Positions 1 to 11,926 of a stretch of DNA of 64,000 nt are shown one piece after another. The first letter of the stretch is position 1, and each line of letters begins with the position of its first letter. The stretch lies in NCBI RefSeq assembly GCF_954871325.1, contig NC_088775.1, positions 41,641,561 through 41,705,560 on the forward strand. The letters run 5' to 3'. The notes below the pieces were generated by a model. That model did not search any database. It was not told where the DNA came from and saw only the letters and a list, made by a program, of their open reading frames with translations. The position numbers were made by a program, and so were the translations under genes. The DNA is from Gordionus sp. m RMFG-2023 (Eukaryota > Nematomorpha > Gordioida > Chordodea > Parachordodidae).

Positions 1-260
1 ATATTTGTTTTGGTTAAATTATTCAAATAGTTTTCTATTGTATCATTATTTTGAATCTTTTGATGAAATCTTTTTTTGTGATTAATTAGTGCAGAGGTGG
101 TTTTTTTACACATTATTTCTACCTTACATATTTTACAATCTCTACCTTACATATTTTACATTTAGCAGTTTCTGTTTTATAATCATGTTAATGAATCCAT
201 ATTAAAGGTTTTTTTAACCTTGCATTAACAGGTTCAGCTTCATCAGATATTGATTGAATG
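1..260 (-). pseudogene. hAT transposase fragment, BED zinc-finger end
   Basis: Minus-strand reading gives stretches typical of the N-terminal BED finger of hAT transposases: a Cys pair in AKCKICKVEI, preceded by a KPLIW segment, and a downstream SALINHKKRFH that supplies the histidines. BED fingers bind the transposon ends. The reading is interrupted by stops and a frame change near the Cys pair. The fragment runs off the left edge, so the catalytic part would lie outside the window. The spaced motifs are seen; hAT membership is family knowledge. It is a dead remnant. Confidence 0.5.
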
Positions 261-584
261 AATATAAATTTAGAACTAGTTGATGATTGGTTTTATTCAT
301 CATTGCCTCTTTCTCCATGATTTTCAAATTGATCTTTGAATATATTTAAAATTATATTAATTATAAAATCTATACCATCTTGAAATTTCAGACCAATCAT
401 ACATTAGCAGCTGAAAGAAACAATATTTAAAATTTAAAACAACTTAAGAAACAGTAGAATTAAACCTTCAGAACATTAGTAATTCTTTTAAATAAATCCT
501 TTCTTATTTTGACAATTTTATATTAATTTTATACATAAATTATAGTGATTTAAAATTGAATATAAAATTATTTAAGATGTAATA

Positions 585-1048
585 TCATTTTATTAGAGGT
601 GATTATGACAATGTAATAGTGAGGATGAAGATTTTGTATATGATAGTGATCGTGATACACAATCTGAAATAGATGAAGAATATGTTAGTTGAAACAGACA
701 ATAGACTTAAATATTATTTCGATAAATATGTGATAATCTATCATAGTATATTTCTCTTTAAAATCCCTTTTCCATAAGGTTCCTAAATGGAAAAGGGATT
801 TTCCTAATCAAAGAATAATTTAGTTATTCATTTGCAGTAAAAGAAGCAGACACTCTAGAAAAAATTTTTGACTTGTTTATAAAAAAAATGATTGAAGAGA
901 TTATTTATCATACCAATGAAAAAATTAAATTATAAGTAAAAACTATACGGACAAATATGAAAGTTTTACTAAAGAAGTTGATGAAACAGAATTCAAGGCA
1001 TTATTGGGAATTCTTTATTTAGCTAGAATTTCTAAATCTAACCATTAA
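585..1048 (+). pseudogene. piggyBac-type transposase fragment
   Basis: An acidic N-terminal stretch (SEDEDFVYDSDRDTQSEIDE) is followed after a gap by EADTLEKIFDLFIKKMIEEI and then by DETEFKALLGILYLARISKS. This order matches the start of piggyBac transposases: an acidic leader, then the helix pair ending in the GILY-like motif of the DDE_Tnp_1_7 domain. Stops and a frame change separate the blocks. The three catalytic aspartates, which lie further C-terminal, are absent. No TTAA-flanked ends were found. A domesticated gene is unlikely because the frame is broken. Confidence 0.55.
760..802. repeat. Perfect 16-bp hairpin inside the piggyBac remnant
   Basis: The left arm AAAATCCCTTTTCCAT (760-775) and the right arm ATGGAAAAGGGATTTT (787-802) are exact reverse complements around an 11-nt loop. 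The right arm continues into the transposase reading frame, so the left arm looks like a snap-back copy of it. It resembles the foldbacks in the mitochondrial insert. Confidence 0.7.
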
Positions 1049-1389
1049 AATAATATAATTATATTTATTATTTTGTTGGGGCATTTCCCTTTCCATTAAG
1101 CTTCTTATCAAAAAGTATAACTTATGATTTTATTTATGAATATATAAAAAATAGGAAATAAAATAAAGTAAAGCGAAATAATATCCACTAGGAAAATTTA
1201 ATTACTTCTTTTTATTATTTAACAATTTACGAATATTAACGAAAAAATAAAATATTTACGAAAAATTACAAATATTTTATAAAGCAATAATTTCGAATAA
1301 AAAAAAGTTTACTATTCTACGAATATTTTTCCTCATTCGAATCGAATAATTATGCTATTCGTATTCGTAAAATACGAATCGAATTTCGA
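1049..1389. other. AT-rich stretch with a foldback hAT-like end
   Basis: No gene is seen. From about 1315 to 1403 lies a self-complementary stretch built on TTCGTATTCG and CGAATACGAA-type words, ending in a motif that reads AGGGCTATTTG on the minus strand. This looks like one end of a miniature hAT-like element. The other end and a target duplication were not found. Confidence 0.35.
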
Positions 1390-1800
1390 ATAACAAATAG
1401 CCCTTTCGCTATTAATTTCTTGGCATTTCTTTTCGCCACCTTATAAATATCGTTATCACTATTTTCTTTACTATTATACCATTCTTTGAAACACCTCCCT
1501 TTCTCGTCGATTCGCTACCTCTGGATTCCACCATTATGTCTCCTTATATCTACGCCGCCCTTTTGTCCCTACATACCTCCTCAGTTGACCTTACCCAGGC
1601 TTTCTTCATGACTGCCCACTTGTAATTTACCACAGATGCTTGTGCCACCTCCGCCTTTCTTATCGCCAATGACATATTGAATTGACGTCTAGCACTCTCC
1701 TTCAATTTCCAAACCTTTAGCCTTGGCCTAACTTTCTTTTAGTGATCCTGGCGCCTTTAAAAGTGAGACCTCTTATAACTAGTCGGTGCTAATCAATATA
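1390..1800 (-). pseudogene. RTE-type LINE fragment, endonuclease-RT linker
   Basis: The minus strand encodes RPRLKVWKLKESARRQF, then a segment with KWAVMKKAWVRSTEEVC, then NSKENSDNDIYKVAKRNAKK. This order (a KVWKLK block, a W..MK..W....EEVC block and an IYKVAKR block) is what RTE-clade LINEs of invertebrates show between the AP-endonuclease and the reverse transcriptase. At least one frameshift and two stops interrupt it. The LINE at 44.1-45.6 kb carries the matching upstream region, so several copies of one family are present. Only this linker survives here. Confidence 0.5.
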
Positions 1801-2470
1801 TTCTTCCCTCTGATATCGCTTTCACATTTTTTAGTATGCACTTATACACATCTCCTCACTTTTTTCACTTATTATGTTCGTTTCACGATGGTCCCACCAA
1901 GTTCCCATCTTTTTTTGTCGTAGGCGGATGAGGAGGCCCATGAGGTACTTTGGGCTGTACCTCACCCATGCTTTGTAATCATGAAATTTTATAGCAATGT
2001 TTTTACAATCGGATGCCATTCCTGACATCAACCCCTTTAAGTGGTTTTTACAGCTCGTTGAGGACGGTGATCCTATTCTAGACCCAGACCACAGAGAACC
2101 TTTAAGATTTCCATTAGGCGCCAAAAGACGTTGCCACTTACCCACCACGCCGAGGCTTAAGGTAGGATTTTGGAAGACCTTTTGTTAATAAATAAAAGAA
2201 AAAAGTTTTATTTTAGTAATTATATCATACGGATCAAGAACCTTTTTAAATGCACGCAGTATTTTTTTTGATTTTGAGTAGAATTAGATCGATTATATTA
2301 CTATCTGAAGACTTTAAAATTAATAATATCCCACTGTCAATAATTTGCTCTTGGATGATATCAATAATTTGTCATGTGATTTATGGTGATTAGCCCCATA
2401 CCCAAGAAGAATAATATTACCGATGATATATATTTTTTTTATATCCCCATGGACAACATGTTTCTTATTG
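1801..2470. other. GC-richer island, unrecognised, then AT-rich DNA
   Basis: From 1801 to about 2190 the base composition is clearly richer in G+C than its surroundings, and overlapping frames of 60-105 codons are open on both strands. None gives a motif I recognise. The stretch may be further decayed LINE sequence upstream of the linker. From 2190 to 2470 nothing is seen. Confidence 0.3.
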
Positions 2471-3024
2471 GGATCTTTAAGGGCCGGGTTGGGAAATTTT
2501 AAAATAAAATCAAACGGCCGGGCGGGCGGGGAAAAATTTTTAGAATAATGGGCCTAGCAATTCGTCCACAAAAAAATTTCGGACCGGGCCCGACAATTTT
2601 CAAATAAAATATCAGGCACGACCTCATAAATCTCTAGCTCGGGCATTAAAATTTGATATATTTTTTTGAAGTTCAAGCTATTATTTTGATTAAAATATGC
2701 TAATTTCTTTGTATTTCAAGAGCTGTCTAACTAAAATACTAAATCTATAAATGATATAGTAAATTCTCAAAAATTAAACAATTTATTTATGTTTGGATCT
2801 AATTACAAAGGCACAATACAGATACCAAACACAATTGATTTATAGAACGGTTGTTGTGGAAATAGATAGCCATTGAGGAGAGATATAAGCGCCTTAATTG
2901 GCATTGGGAATAAATTTATAGATAATATAAATGTGATGACAGGAAAATTCGTACAAAAAATTTAGCGGGTCAGGCTTGTATTAAAATTCTTAACGGGCAA
3001 AGCTGGTGGGCTTTGAAGACCTCT
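2471..3024. mobile_element. Decayed miniature element with CCGGGCC-type ends
   Basis: The left end (GATCTTTAAGGGCCGGG) and the reverse complement of the right end (GGTCTTCAAAGCCCACC) correspond imperfectly. Both subterminal zones carry runs of GGGCC/CCGGGCCC words in otherwise AT-rich DNA, as in the better preserved hAT element at 38768-39715. No clear 8-bp duplication was found. Its non-autonomous hAT nature is inferred from that resemblance. Confidence 0.4.
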
Positions 3025-3282
3025 ATATCTTATACCCTATAATTGATAAAAATGTATAAATTAATAATGATAGTGTAAGTTATAACAGCGAAAGACATAC
3101 AATTTATCGCCTCGGAAATTTTATAACTTTGTGTAAAACGGAATGCGATAAAAACAAATGATTTTTTTTTATAATGGTTAGTTAATAAAATAATTAAATA
3201 ATATTTTAAATAGTGTCCAAATAATTAGCATAGCCGATTTTATGAGCTGCGGACTTGCAAATCGGATATAGGCTATATTCTA

Positions 3283-3487
3283 GTGTTAAACAGCCCAATT
3301 TGGGTCGATTTTTAAATACGATTAAAATTTTAGTCAAACTAACATTATGTAAGCCTGGAGATTTTGCTCATAGATGGCCTATGTTTTGACCTCTGCCAAA
3401 TCTTAATACTTATATAATTTTATTTTGGCTAAAATCTTAATCGGGCCAATTTTAAAAATTGATACAAACTAGGCCGTTTAACAATAG
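3283..3487. mobile_element. TA-flanked foldback MITE, copy 1 (degenerate)
   Basis: This is a 205-bp element bounded by TA on both sides. The left end is GTGTTAAACAGCCC and the right end is GGCCGTTTAACAATAG. It matches the better preserved copies at 36633-36830, 39203-39421 and 61526-61728. The internal words AAGCCTG and TTTTGCTCATAGATGG are also shared with the copy at 39.2 kb. The TA duplication suggests a Tc1/mariner-type transposase; no coding capacity is present. Confidence 0.6.
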
Positions 3488-6400
3488 TACTCTACACAAT
3501 AGATTTTTTAAAGTATGTTATATTATAAGGACTTTTTAAAATAACTTAAAAAAATGACTTTAATATAACTTTAAGGAAACGGTAATTTGCTACCGATTTT
3601 TTAAATTAAACAGTTAAATATAAAGGTAATAGTCATTAACGGTTTTCAACCTAAAGAAATATTTTCTTAAATAAAATTTTAAAGGTTACACAATGATATA
3701 CTATATATATATAATTTATGATTAGAATGAATATTTTTGAAAAAGTGAGATTTGATGATAACATGATTTGCATGATTTTCAACTTTAAAGGTTTATATTT
3801 GGATATGGTTAATCTAAAGCTCTGAAATTTAAATTTTATTAAAATTCACACCATAGATACCCATCAAGCAAGTTTCATTCATTTTGAAAAAATTAATAAA
3901 AACCTTTCATCCTAACTTTTAAAATGGGTAAATTGCAAACCTGGCAGTTGGAAAAAAAAATTAAAATTTTTTAAAAACAATTTTCATTTTAAACCGATTC
4001 CGAATTAGAATTGGTCTCTATCTAATCCGTTATCACCGATCGGATTTAGTCAGGTCTGAGAAATTAACTTTAGTTTACACACTCTCGTTAAATTTTAATA
4101 CATTAGGATGATAGGAAAACGATCATATTTCGATTACGAAGATTATATATATTAGATAATTATATTTCTAATTTTTAAAAATATAATTATCGCCAAAAAG
4201 CTGCCATTAGCGCCGGCGAACCAGCCCTATAATAATTGAGATTTATTACCCAGTTGGAAAATCATATATTATATTTGCTTCTTATATTTTCATGCCTAAA
4301 AATAATCAGAATTTAAAAAATCCGGGTAGGGCCTAAAAATAAAAGACTCTAAAATATTTTTAATCTGGACCGGGCATAAATGTTTGATAGTTATAGTGTC
4401 TAATTTGGGCAGCTTGGTTATCACATTTATTTTAACTTGTTTAATATATAATATATATATATTTATTTTTACACAGAAATATGAACCTGGAAAATAATCC
4501 ATCTAACTACGTTATAATCATAAATCGTGATGATCTTTAAACTTGCTAGTAAAATAAATATTTTTTTTACCAAGTTCCGCAATATTTTTGTTTTTTTTTA
4601 AATTATATGAACGTAGGATCTCATGCATGCAATTTTATATTACTAAATATAAAGTACATAACCTTTTATTTTCATTATATGTCTTGTTTTACTAAATGAT
4701 TGTTTCTTAGGTTTTTACACAAACAAATTACCCGTTGTATACCATTTATATAAAAAAAATTGTAAAATGTCACTTGTTTTTATTTAACGTTAAATTATCC
4801 ACCCCGAGGACAGAATCCGCTACCCCTAACGTCTTTCACAAGCATTTACTTTCCAACTAGCAAGAGAGAGGGGGGAGGGGCATTGTCATGTTAATTTTAT
4901 GTATGAAATATATTAATACTATGTACAAATGAAATATATTAATGCTATGTATGAAATTTATTACTTGTGAATTCTTGTATTCTATGTGATTAAATTGTAT
5001 TTTTATAAATAATAGAAGGTAAAAAAACAAAACATACGGGATTTTTTTTAATTTGTAAACTTTAATTTTAGTATTTATACTTATTTACAAAAAAAAATCC
5101 ACAATGCATTTAAAAAAATTGTATTACGCGCAGCATCGAAAAGCTTAAGTTGGGTCAGTTGGTTCCAAGGATAAATATTTTTAAATGAAATTTTTATTCA
5201 GAATTAAATATTTTGTTGTTTTTTTATAGTCACTGCACATATATATGTGAAAACAAATATGGTATAAAAGAGCTAATTGTATCCTCTTTTACGGTAACTG
5301 ATTTTTTTAAAAGTTAAAAGGAACATATTAATCATAAAATTGGATACTAAGATTAAAATGCTAAAAAAAACATTTTCAAATTTAATCTCATATTTATTTT
5401 TTTTAATTATTTTGTTGATTTTTATTTCATATGATGTTCATAAATTTTATATAATGTATTGTATATTATATAAACATAATATTTTTTTTATAAATAATGG
5501 TTATTTTTTTATGTTTGAATTATATCGTCCAAACAAATTGTATATTATTGCTAGGAGTCAAAATAAATTTCCTTTTTTAAAGTTTTTTTTTCTTTCAGAC
5601 AAATCATTTATTTTAAGTCTTAGTTGATTGGCTATGTTTTTTTAAAATAAATTTTTTTTTTGTTTATCATCGTATCAGGGCCAATATTTATCATTTAAAA
5701 AAATCGGATCGGGCCGATATCTTGAAAAGATTTAATTCGATATTTGTTTTTTTTATGATTGTAAATATAATTATATAATATTTACTATTTGGTATGGATA
5801 AATGAATAAAAGAAAACATAATTCAATTTATTTGTAATGTTAAAAAAATTGAATTATTTTAAAAGAATGAGTAGCTAAAATTATATATTTAAAATAAATA
5901 TTATTGCAACAAGAAAAGAAATTTTTTAACGAGTCACATTCAGCAAATCTGTACAAAAAGAATATATAATAAGATAAGATCTTTTTATAAAAAGAAATTT
6001 CATATATATAATTATAATATAAATAAAATTATACAAAATATAGGATAACATCTTTCTGTAACAATTTTTTATTTATTTTTAGCAATTGATTTTCAAAATT
6101 TTGATCAAACAAACAAGAGCGCTTAATGCTCAACATAGCTTTCGTCATGCTAAACACACGTTAGGCGCAGAGGATGGGAGAGTTGTATTATATTTAATAA
6201 ATAAACATTTTAATTCGGGTAATTTATTAAAAATATTTAAAGAATTATCTTTATTTTGAAAAAACTTAATAGATTATCTTCACAAGGATCTTCATTTCCT
6301 CATCAAAAATTTTTTTTATCTATCAGAAAATATTCTGGTATGTGAGTTGGATAAAGGAATTAAGTCTGCTCTTTCTTTATCAAAATCTTTTCTCAAACTG

Positions 6401-8159
6401 GAAATAATTCTTCCTTTGTTGACTTACAATTTTATCCAGGGCCAATCTAATTTAAATAGCTGGTGAATTATTGTGGATAGTATATATTCATTTCTATAGA
6501 TGTGTTTGAATCCATTCAAAATAAAAGATAATCAAAATATAAATTATAGCAATATTTGAACTATATTTTTTATCTATGCCTTCCAGGATTGAATTAATAA
6601 GCGGTTTACAAAATTTAAAATTATTTAAAGCCATTAATAGTTATCGTGGGAGTGTGATATCCAAAATGTATTATTTCTTTGCTCTCTAAAATTGAAAGAC
6701 CCGTAGCAATCGGTTCCATAACCTGCAAAATCATTTATATACATATCATTTCTTAATTAATATTCATTCATGAACGACTTGTCGTTATCTGAAAATCTCT
6801 TTAATTCAGATTATCACAATTCGTCAAATTTTTGACAATTCTTCTTAATAAGACTATTTTTTTAATTGCACGTAGTTATAAGAGTTCCTTCATGTTTTGC
6901 TTAAAAATGGCTGCACAGTTTGAAGATTGCCCATGTTTATTCCACAAGCATATACTTAGAAAATGTAATTTTTGATATGGTTTTAAAATGGATATCGTTA
7001 TCTGCCTTATCAATGTTAAGACTTGCAATGAGATTTAAAGTTTATGCTGAACAGGAATGATACAATACTATCATTAGTATTTTGATCAAATAATGACAGA
7101 GGAACTATTTTATCATCCGATTCCTCTACATGTTCATCTAATATTAATAAATATATTATAATTTTTTTACTTGAAAGCATTTAATATATTTCTAGCATTG
7201 TCGCTTTTGCATTTGGTCACTTTATTTTGTATCTTATATGTGGTAAAAATTTCAAAATTTATTTTTAGATAATCAAATGTGTATTTTTGGTTTAGCCTTT
7301 TACAGGCTAAGCAGGCTCAAGAATCTCTGGGTTTAGCTAGTGTACTGTACTGTAATCCCTAATATTATCAATCTATAAAATATATATTTTATATACCGAT
7401 GATAAGCTGAGCAAGAATTCGTTGTACAGATAATTTTTGGGATACACAATATCCACTAATTTCTTTGACATGGTGTCATATGCTTTGTTAATTTTTAATA
7501 CAAGGGTAAGCCTAGACATCACATTTTTAGTAGGCTGAAATTAATAATATTAATAAATGCAGTCCTTTTTACAATTGAAAATGGTTGTAATTCTTCAATT
7601 TCAAAATTAAAGTGCTATTTTTATCTTTGATGTAAATGAATTCGCATCTCAATGAGTGTGAGTTGATTGGCTTCAGTTTTTTTTATTACTATTTAAATGT
7701 TCATTAATTTCTTTCATTTTTGAGGAATGTACAGTCTATTATTTTTTAATAAAATATTAATTCCTAAATTTTTATTAAAAATAAGTTAGCTTTTTCAATA
7801 ATTGAAGATAAATCTTTTAAAAATTTAATCTCATTTTTAATCCCTCACTAAGCTTATTGTCAAGGAAAACATTAAAAATTGAAATTATAATTGTCAAAGA
7901 TAATTTTTTAATTTCTTATCTTTCAGAATTGTCATTTAAAAAAGAATCAGGAAAAATATCTAGGTTCATTTCTCTAAAACAATATTGTTTTATATATATT
8001 TATTTAAAAATATATTAATTTAATTTATTAACAATTTGAATTTAAACCTATAGCTATACTAAAGCAAGAAATATAAGATATTGTTTATACCCAGTATAAT
8101 ATTTTGAACCAATACCAATATTTTGTTAATCTTGAGTTTTTAATGTTGGTTCCCTAAAT
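3488..8159. other. 4.7 kb without a recognisable gene
   Basis: This stretch is strongly AT-rich. A 95-codon open frame at 5340-5627 is almost all Phe, Ile, Leu, Lys, Asn and Tyr, as expected from AT-rich DNA. Scattered GGGCC-type words near 4320-4380 and 5690-5740 suggest worn miniature hAT elements. I see no RNA gene or conserved protein motif. Confidence 0.5.
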
Positions 8160-8745
8160 GCACCCACAGCTAATAGCACCTCTAATCATTATTAAAGCAC
8201 ACTAAAATGGTTTTTCAATTCTGTATTTCAACTCAAAAGCATCCTCTTGTTCCTCTTTCCATTCAAATATTTCTCCTTTCTTCAGTAATTGATATAATGG
8301 CGCTGCTACTTGAACAACTCCCTTCATAAACCGGTGATAATAGTTGACCAATCCCCAAAAGGATTGCTCTCATTTATTATTAGGTCTCAATACTGGTAAT
8401 TCCTATCATATTTTTATCCAATGGTCTCACCTCTTTTTCCGTAATTTTCTGCCCAAGATATATCACCTCCGTCACCCTCAACACTATTCTCTGCACTCGC
8501 CCATAATTCCTTTTCTTTGATTCGCTGAAATATCTTCAATCTCCCTTCATGCAGTTCGGGAGTTATTCCCGTTACCAATACATCGTCCAAATTGTAGAAT
8601 GCCCCCTCCATTCTCTGAAACACGGCCACAATTGTTCGCTGAAAAATAGGAGCTGAGACATTAAATCCAAATGGCAAACTACAAATTGCAAACAATCCCT
8701 TCGTGTAGTAACAACCTCCTTCACCCGCAGCTGCAGACATGCATT
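8160..8745 (-). pseudogene. Gypsy-type LTR retrotransposon fossil, RT fragment
   Basis: The minus strand carries the central part of a Ty3/Gypsy reverse transcriptase: CSLPFGFNVSAPIFQRT, then DDVLVTG, and downstream the RT-RNase H connection GEIFEWKEEQEDAF. Sequence style is close to the two longer Gypsy copies at 29.7-34.2 and 46-50 kb, so it probably belongs to the same or a sister family. Protease, integrase and LTRs are not seen. It is a broken fragment with a few breaks, older than the others judging by its erosion. Confidence 0.75.
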
Positions 8746-9384
8746 TGAGAAATCATCTTTTGAAAAATAAATAATTCCGTATTATATATTTTAAATATTA
8801 AGTCTATCATTCTTACATTCAATTTGATTGAATAAGGGGACTCTAAAATGGGTAAAAAATATAGGCGAAATTTTTTTATTCACAAGAATTTGAGGTAAAA
8901 AATTTTTTTCCTAATAATTAATATCGAAGCATTTCATATAAAACACATTATATTGTAAAAAATAGCCATTTAAAAAGTTAGATAAAAATTGAAATATATT
9001 GCAAAAATTATAAATTGGATAATAAATGACGTATTAGAATGCATAATTATATAGAAATAATTATATTATAATATGCATAAATCGGAATAGGTGAAAAAAA
9101 CTACAATATTCGCCATAGCAAATCTTTTTTAATATTTTCAATAATTTCCACACAATTCGCTGATTGGGTATCGTTTGCAAAATACAGACCTGTGACCAGT
9201 GGGCCACTTATTAATATATTGAGTATTCCACTAAATGAGAGGAAACCCGTTAACATTTGTCATTAAAAACTAGAAATAGGTTTTATCAGACTTGATGACA
9301 AATTCTTTATAATAACATTCATAAAGTGAAAACAGTGCTCACATTCAACAGTATTACACGGAATCGTGACAATTTTGAAATGGG
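8746..9384. other. AT-rich spacer, nothing recognised
   Basis: No open frame of note, no repeat pair and no RNA gene. It lies between the Gypsy fragment and the tail of the LINE. Confidence 0.4.
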
Positions 9385-10689
9385 AACATTTATTATTCTT
9401 CTTCTTCTCCGTTTAAAGGCTAATTCCGGTTCACCCAGATTGGCCAGTTTTCCCTCTGATTTTTCTTTTACATTTTTGACGGTCCTCAGCATCAGTATTT
9501 TTAAGATTCATCTTTCTCTTATCCGCAGTCATCACCTTTATCCACGTCATCTTGGGCCTTCATCTAGATCTTGATCCTCCTACTTACATCAAGGTGCATC
9601 TCTTTACCCAGGCATCATTTGTCTTACGTTCCACATTTACAAACCATCTTACTCTATTTTTCCTCATTACCACTCCAATCATTTCAATGCATTCTTGCTC
9701 ACAATTCCTTGTTAATTTTTCTCTCTCTCTCAGAGATACTCCACACATTCATATAATCCACCTCATTTTTGTTCTTTCCAATTTAGCTTCGTATGCCGCT
9801 TACATTGCCCATGTTTCGCCGTCATAAACTAAGCAACTCCTCACATAGCTTACATAAACTTTCCCCTTTAACTTCAGAGAGGCGTTATTATTTGTCAGAA
9901 TAGACGACAACTCTCTGAACTTTTTCTATGCTTATCTGACCTTTGCTACAATAGCAGAATCTACGCCAATATCTACGCTTAGCATAGAACCTAAATAGCA
10001 AAACTCTTCAACTTTTCCCAGATTTAGCCCATTGTCAATATCCAAATCACCATTTTCTATCAGTATTATGTACCCCTCTTATGCACGTTCTACAACTATA
10101 GGTCATTCTTGCTAACATCAGATTTCCTTTTATCCCACTATATCTTTTATGCACCCATTTCTGGCATCCTTGGATTAAATCTCTAGCAACTCCTTTCCTA
10201 TACACCATAATCCAGTTGCCGGATTCCTCCATTTTCAGATTATCTCTACCAATCATCATCTTTGTCTTTACTGCATTCATTTTCAGGCCCTTTGCTTCCA
10301 TAGCCATCTTCCATCTACTAATTTTATCCCTCAATTCTCTCTCACTGTTTGCCATTAATACAAGGTCATCTGCTTATAATAGCTCCAAGGGAAGTCCTTC
10401 ACGCATTTCTCTAGCCACCACATCCATTACCAAGATAAATAATAAAGGACTCAGCACGGATCCTTGGTGAAGTCCTACCTTCACTTAAAAGCTTTCACTA
10501 TCTCCATCATCCATCCGTACTGCAGTTTGTACTCCCACATATATTGCCATCACTGCCATAACCAACCATTCTTCCACACCAGATTTTCTCAAGGCCCATC
10601 TAGTAACCTCGCGCGGCACCCTGTCAAATGCCTTCTCCAAATCAACAAACGCATAATACAGTTTCTTTTCCTTTGCAAGATACTTCTCC
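9385..10689 (-). pseudogene. RTE-type LINE, reverse transcriptase 3' two-thirds and tail
   Basis: Reading from high to low coordinates, the minus strand gives LYYAFVDLEKAFDRVPREV (RT motif with catalytic Asp, near 10650), SGVEEWLV, then MANSERELRDKISRWKMAM after the expected catalytic-loop position. Next come a KWVHKRYSGIKG block (the Cys/His-like knuckle typical of this LINE group), and finally RPKMTWIKVM near 9550, the common C-terminal motif. It ends in GAAGAAGAAGAATAATAAAT-like repeats near 9390, which fits the simple-repeat 3' tail of RTE elements. Several stops and frameshifts occur. Its 5' continuation lies 14 kb away at 25054-25300, beyond a nested insertion that duplicated ACTTCTCC. 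Confidence 0.85.
10682..10689. repeat. Target-site duplication ACTTCTCC, left copy
   Basis: An exact 8-bp match to 25046-25053. Both copies lie inside LINE sequence and abut the terminal repeats of the same hAT-type element. This dates the whole 14.36-kb block between them as one insertion plus its later passengers. Confidence 0.9.
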
Positions 10690-10955
10690 TCGCGTCTACA
10701 TGACAGGATTTTCACTGGATGCAAGCCACCTTCAAAAACCTTTGCCTACCCCCCTAATTTATTATTATTTTTACCTTTTTAATTTATTGATACTCTTTTC
10801 AAAGAATTTATAAAGGATATCTTAAATTAATCAATCTCTACTACCAACTATCGATATTTTGTGAATATAAAGAATTTATTTTTTAGATAATAAATTCAAT
10901 TAAAACCTCCATCATTTACAATGAATTAATTATTATGGCATTATGAGCTTGCTGA
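10690..10955. mobile_element. Non-autonomous hAT element, left half
   Basis: It begins TCGCGTCTACATGACAGG, matching the terminal repeat CAGCGTCTACATG of three other elements here except for the first two bases. The body (TTCACTGGATGCAA, CTACCCCCCTAA, CTACTACCAACTATC, GAATTAATTATTATGG) matches the intact copy at 50201-50767 and the copy at 51553-54223. Homology stops at GAGCTTGCTGAA, where mitochondrial COX1 begins. The right half resumes at about 24812. No coding capacity; it must have been moved by a transposase such as that at 11409-17026. Confidence 0.85.
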
Positions 10956-11408
10956 ATATAATCGTTACATCTCATGCCCTAGTTATAATTTTCTTTATAC
11001 CTATTTTAGTTGGAGGTTTTGGTAATTGATTAATTCCTTTAATACTCTCATCTCCCGATAAAGCCTTTCCACGAATAAATAATATATCATTTTGATTACT
11101 TCCACCTAGAATAATTATACTATTAACAAGAAGTATAACCGAATCAGGTTGTTCAACCGGGTGAACCCTTTACCCGCCCCTCTCCTCTCTAATTGGTCAT
11201 CCATCACCATCTACAGATTTATCAATCCTAAGACTGCATATCGCAGGAATTAGATCATTACTAGGAGCTATAAACTTTATCACCACAATCATTACTCTTC
11301 GCCCAACCGGTATACCTATAGAAAAACTATCATTATTTTTATGATCTTCATTAATTACCGCCTTTTTCTTTTACTAAGTTTACCTGTATTAGCCGGAGCA
11401 TTAACAAT
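10956..11408 (+). pseudogene. COX1: Mitochondrial COX1 pseudogene, first preserved part
   Basis: Reads as cytochrome c oxidase subunit I with TGA as Trp and AGA as Ser: NMIVTSHALVMIFFMPILVG, GGFGNWLIPLMLSS, FPRMNNMSFWLLPPSM and LRPTGMPMEKLSLFLWSS are the family's landmark segments. About the first quarter of the gene is missing because the nuclear copy starts inside it. Two codons appear lost between FFM and P compared with the usual FFMVMP. The frame is open up to the hAT insertion at ALTM. In the mitochondrion the protein is the catalytic core of complex IV; this nuclear copy is not functional. Confidence 0.92.
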
Positions 11409-11414
11409 CAGCGT

Positions 11415-11560
11415 CTACATGGCCGGGGGGGGGGGGGGGGTAGGAGACAAATGCCTCCAAAATATATTAGCATTTTTGGGGGTAGGTATCGATTTTAAGG
11501 GGTTGATATTAATTTTTTGGGGGTAGGCATTATTTTTTTGGGGGTAGGTATTGATTTTTG
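11415..11560 (+). repeat. Subterminal GGGGGTAGG repeats of the hAT element
   Basis: The motif GGGGGTAGG recurs in direct orientation near 11425-11440 (after a long G run), 11475, 11518 and 11540, usually preceded by a T run. The miniature relatives carry the same word inverted (CCTACCCCCC) near both ends. Repeated subterminal motifs are known transposase-binding sites in hAT elements such as Ac; here that role is inferred. Confidence 0.6.
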
Positions 11561-11926
11561 GTGGGTAATTTTTGATTTGAATTATAATCTTTTTTTAATC
11601 CATTAATTGATACGATTATGATGGCTATCGTTTGATTTTCTGAAAAATGTCAATAAGATATTTGTCAATTAATAAATAATATAAATTTTCTTTGTCAACT
11701 ATTTTCATTTAGCATTTTATCAAGTTAATATTTACACATTTCCTATTTGGTACTTTTCTTAGAGGTTAATATATTTATATTATGTTTTTTAATAAATTTA
11801 TAGATTTTAGCAGGATAAATTTTAGGTAATTTTTTGAGTCATGCATAAAAACATATATCAGCAAGCAAAGAATAATAAAAAACATAATATGTAAAAAATT
11901 ATATTATAATAATTATTTCTTTCTAG

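Noticed and set aside
1997-2188. 63-codon plus frame with DPDHREPLRFPLGAKRRC
   Set aside because: Overlaps an equally open minus frame; neither shows a family motif, and the region borders a decayed LINE.
5340-5627. 95-codon open frame
   Set aside because: Composition is almost only F, I, L, K, N, Y and S, as expected by chance in AT-rich DNA; no motif and no conserved neighbour.
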